In this document: positions 6,439-8,488 of the stretch, one piece after another
Position numbering within the stretch: position 1 is the first letter of the stretch
Layout: each line of letters opens with the position of its first letter
Origin: Pseudomonadota bacterium
GTDB taxonomy: Bacteria; Desulfobacterota; Desulfovibrionia; Desulfovibrionales; Desulfovibrionaceae
Assembly: GCA_023453335.1 (NCBI GenBank)
Contig: JAEXTU010000287.1
Coordinates: 1 to 8,488 of the forward strand
Length of the DNA stretch: 8,488 nt
Direction of reading: 5' to 3'
Program-made: the position numbers and the translations under genes
The notes under the pieces: model-generated
Seen by the model: only the letters and a program-made list of their open reading frames with translations
Database searches by the model: none
Told to the model about the DNA's origin: nothing

Positions 6439-7917
6439 ATGCAGAAGAAATACAGGGTCCTCATCTTCATCGTGGCGTACAACGCCGAACGCTTCATCAG
6501 CCGGGTCCTGGAGCGCATCCCGGACCAGGTGGCGGCCAACCCAGACCTGGCTTGCGAGGTCCTGGTCATCGACGACTCCTCGCCGGACGCCACCTTCGCG
6601 GCGGCCAAGGCCTACAAGGACGCCAACCCGCGGCCCGGGCTGCCCCTGACCGTCATGCGCAACCCGGTGAACCTGGGCTACGGCGGCAACCAGAAGCACG
6701 GCTACCACTACGCCCTGGAGAACGGCTTCGACGCGGTGGCGCTCCTGCACGGCGACGGCCAGTACGCGCCGGAACTGCTGCCCCAGATGCTCGCCCCGCT
6801 CCGGGACGGATCCGCGGACTTCGTCATCGGCTCGCGCATGCTCTCCAAGGGCCGGGCGCTCCGGGGCGGCATGCCCCTGTACAAGTTCCTGGGCAACATC
6901 GTGCTCACCCGGCTGCAGAACGCCCTGCTCGGCTCGCGCCTGGCCGAGTTCCACTCGGGCTACCGGGCCTACTCCACCGCGGCCCTGAAGAGAATTCCCT
7001 TCGAACTCAACGCCAACGGCTTCGACTTCGACACCGACATCCTCATCCAGCTCCTGGACCAGGGCCAGCGCTGCCGGGAGATCGACATCCCCACCTACTA
7101 CGGGGACGAGATCTGCCACGTGAACGGCATGCGGTACGCCCTGGACATCCTGCGCTCCACCCTGCTCTCCCGGCTCCAGAAGTACGCCATCTACTACCAC
7201 CCCAAGTTCGACTACTCGCGCTGGCCCGCCTACACCTCCAAGCTGGACTTCGACTCGAGCCATTCGGCCGTGGCCCGGCGGGTGCGGCCGGACAGCACCG
7301 TGCTGGACGTGGGCTGCGGCAGCGGGTTCGTGGCCCAGGCCCTGGCCCACAAGGGCTGCCAGGTCTACGGCATCGACTTCGCCATCTCCCCGGAGCACAA
7401 GCAGTTCTTCGCCGGGTGGCGGGAGGCGGACATCAACCAGGACGACCTGGAGTTCGGCCTCCCCCGCGTGGACTACATCCTGCTCCTGGACATCGTGGAG
7501 CACCTGGAGGACCCCGAGGCCTTCTTCTTCCGGCTGCGCCGCCAGTTCGCCCGGCACGCGCCGCGGGTCATCATCTCCAGCGGCAACGTGGCCTTCCTCC
7601 CCATGCGGCTCTCCCTGCTCCTGGGCCAGTTCAACTACGGCAAGCGCGGCATCCTGGACCTCACCCACAAGCGGCTGTTCACCTTCTCCTCCATGCTCCG
7701 GGTGCTGCGGGCCTGCGGCTACCGCGTCGAGCAGGTGGAGGGCATCCCCCTGCCCTTCGCGCTCATCCTGGGCAACAACGGCCTGTCCCGCTTCCTGGCC
7801 CGGGTGAACCGGGCGCTCATCCGCCTGTCCAAGGGCCTGTTCGCCTACCAGCTCTGCGTGGAGGCCACCCCCCAACCCACGGTGCCCGACCTCCTGGACT
7901 CGGCGGACAAGCACTGA
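6439..7917 (+). CDS. Bifunctional GT2 glycosyltransferase / class I SAM methyltransferase
   Basis: 492-residue fusion. Residues 5-235 are a GT-A fold, family 2 transferase of the DPM1/polyprenyl-phosphate type: IVAYNAE at 11-17, VIDDSSPD at 43-50, LGYGGNQKHGYHYAL at 79-93, HGDGQY at 104-109 as the metal-binding region, FHSGYRAYS at 171-179, and GFDFDTDILIQ at 194-204. Residues about 270-480 are a Rossmann methyltransferase with motif I VLDVGCGSGF (288-297), the SAM-ribose acidic Asp313 in YGIDF, LLLDIVEHLEDPE (348-360), and the family's conserved LLGQFNYGKRGILDLTHKRLF block (394-414). There is no membrane segment like the C-terminal pair of CsbB-type enzymes, so it is probably cytoplasmic or peripheral. 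It likely transfers a sugar from a nucleotide donor to polyprenyl phosphate; the methylated target is unknown. It has no strong ribosome binding site and is probably coupled to the upstream YfhO-like gene. This domain pairing is known in bacteria and is not an assembly fusion. Confidence 0.87.
   Translation: MQKKYRVLIFIVAYNAERFISRVLERIPDQVAANPDLACEVLVIDDSSPDATFAAAKAYKDANPRPGLPLTVMRNPVNLGYGGNQKHGYHYALENGFDAVALLHGDGQYAPELLPQMLAPLRDGSADFVIGSRMLSKGRALRGGMPLYKFLGNIVLTRLQNALLGSRLAEFHSGYRAYSTAALKRIPFELNANGFDFDTDILIQLLDQGQRCREIDIPTYYGDEICHVNGMRYALDILRSTLLSRLQKYAIYYHPKFDYSRWPAYTSKLDFDSSHSAVARRVRPDSTVLDVGCGSGFVAQALAHKGCQVYGIDFAISPEHKQFFAGWREADINQDDLEFGLPRVDYILLLDIVEHLEDPEAFFFRLRRQFARHAPRVIISSGNVAFLPMRLSLLLGQFNYGKRGILDLTHKRLFTFSSMLRVLRACGYRVEQVEGIPLPFALILGNNGLSRFLARVNRALIRLSKGLFAYQLCVEATPQPTVPDLLDSADKH
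7614..7670 (+). repeat. Direct repeat copy 1 (57 bp, within the methyltransferase domain)
   Basis: This stretch encodes the conserved LLLGQFNYGKRGILDLTH part of the methyltransferase domain, where it fits the protein family and the reading frame continues normally on both sides. It is identical at all 57 positions to 8432-8488. This is taken as the native location. Confidence 0.95.
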
Positions 7918-7958
7918 GGGACTTCCCCGCCCCGGCGTTTTGTGCTCTAACCCCGCCC

Positions 7959-8488
7959 ATGCCGGACACGCTTCGCTCCGAAGAGGACTTCCTGGCGCTC
8001 ATCGACGAGTGCTTCCCCACGGCCCACCCGGACCTCGCCGTGCCCCGCGGCGACGACTGCGCCATGCTGCGCTCCCCCGCGGACCTGCTCATCTCCACCG
8101 ACCTCTTCCTGGAGCACGTCCACTTCCGGCGCACCTACTTCTCGGCCGGGGACATCGGGCACAAGGCCCTGGCCGTGAACCTCTCGGACATCGCGGCCAT
8201 GGGCGGGGAGCCCCTCTCCTTCTCCCTGGGCCTCACCGTGCCGCCCGGCCTCAGCCGGGCCTATTTCCGGGAGCTGTTCGCGGCCATGGCAGAGCTGGCC
8301 GGGGAGCACGGGGTGTTCCTGTCCGGCGGGGACCTGTCCAAGGGCGAGTCCCTGGGCCTGTGCATCACCATCCTGGGCCGGCCCACGCCGGGCGGGCAGG
8401 TGCTGCGCCGCGGCCAATGCCGGCCCGGGGACCTGCTCCTGGGCCAGTTCAACTACGGCAAGCGCGGCATCCTGGACCTCACCCACAA
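7959..8488 (+). CDS. thiL: Thiamine-monophosphate kinase, N-terminal half with a chimeric end
   Basis: Cytoplasmic enzyme that phosphorylates thiamine monophosphate with ATP to thiamine diphosphate, the last step of coenzyme synthesis. The 176 codons in the window show typical ThiL features: GDDCAML (31-37), STDLFLEHVHF (46-56), the signature HKALAVNLSDIAAMGGEP (68-85), and SGGDLSKG (122-129), whose acidic residues bind Mg-ATP. ThiL is usually about 320 residues. Native sequence appears to stop around LRRGQCRPGDLLL (149-161). Where ThiL should continue with a V-[ST]-G-x-[LP]-G type turn, the reading frame enters GQFNYGKRGILDLTH, a piece of the neighbouring methyltransferase domain. The final 57 bases are therefore probably not real thiL. 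The ATG at 7959 is 41 bp after the GT2 fusion gene. No Shine-Dalgarno sequence is visible before it, but no better start exists and the N-terminus aligns well with the family. Confidence 0.88.
   Translation, partial: MPDTLRSEEDFLALIDECFPTAHPDLAVPRGDDCAMLRSPADLLISTDLFLEHVHFRRTYFSAGDIGHKALAVNLSDIAAMGGEPLSFSLGLTVPPGLSRAYFRELFAAMAELAGEHGVFLSGGDLSKGESLGLCITILGRPTPGGQVLRRGQCRPGDLLLGQFNYGKRGILDLTH
8432..8488 (+). repeat. Direct repeat copy 2 (57 bp), ends exactly at the window edge
   Basis: Exact copy of 7614-7670, offset by 818 bp, and it runs to the last base of the window. It sits at the wrong place within thiL and in the same reading frame by chance or through microhomology: CCTGCTCCTG can encode both the thiL LLL and the methyltransferase LLL. 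A contig end that repeats an internal segment is typical of a de Bruijn-graph overlap or a chimeric join. Confidence 0.9.

Noticed and set aside
3726..6608. 960-codon open frame on the minus strand opposite the small gene, the YfhO-like gene and the GT2 start
   Set aside because: It crosses several real genes and a promoter region. Its composition is low-complexity (Q, G, H, P, A), with no domain recognised.
6343..7914. 523-codon open frame on the minus strand opposite the GT2-methyltransferase
   Set aside because: Shadow frame of a well-supported gene, with the same repetitive E/V/G/H/Q composition and no motif.

Overview
The window is GC-rich throughout, with codons strongly biased to G or C at the third position. 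This produces very long open frames on the opposite strands that are not genes. The gene set and style suggest a high-GC, Gram-negative, sulfate-reducer-like bacterium in the Desulfovibrio group: a receiver-TPR protein ahead of glycogen genes, glgB followed by malQ, and a GT2-methyltransferase fusion beside a YfhO-type membrane protein. That placement is inferred from protein style only, with moderate confidence. Six protein genes and one divergent control region are visible.

Left half, minus strand (3674 down to 1): a tightly packed operon. It starts from a good sigma-70-type promoter (3725-3754). The genes run in order: a receiver-like/TPR regulatory protein with Glu at the phospho-acceptor position, the glycogen branching enzyme GlgB, and 4-alpha-glucanotransferase MalQ, whose C-terminus lies outside the window. 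GlgB makes alpha-1,6 branches and MalQ rearranges alpha-1,4 glucans, so the operon handles storage glucan. The first gene could tune it or act as a scaffold.

Middle (3675-3938): a divergent intergenic region. It holds the minus-strand promoter and a perfect inverted repeat, GTGACA-N6-TGTCAC, about 70 bp upstream of the predicted transcription start. On the plus side a 67-residue, six-cysteine protein of unknown function begins behind an ideal Shine-Dalgarno sequence. A 135-bp gap with a GC-rich stem-loop follows.

Right half, plus strand (4278 to the end): a YfhO-like polytopic GT-C type protein, then 7 bp later a fused GT2 glycosyltransferase / class I methyltransferase, then 41 bp later the start of thiL (thiamine-monophosphate kinase). 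The first two genes look like a cell-envelope glycosylation pair. The GT2 would charge a polyprenyl phosphate with sugar on the cytoplasmic side, and the GT-C protein would use the lipid-linked sugar on the outer face. thiL looks like an unrelated passenger.

The right edge is not trustworthy. The last 57 bases (8432-8488) are an exact copy of 7614-7670 inside the methyltransferase domain, and they replace the expected continuation of thiL. This looks like an assembly or chimera artefact. I found no clearly new system. The items most worth a second look are the edge repeat, the receiver-TPR protein with its Asp-to-Glu change, the cysteine-rich small protein and the operator-like palindrome.
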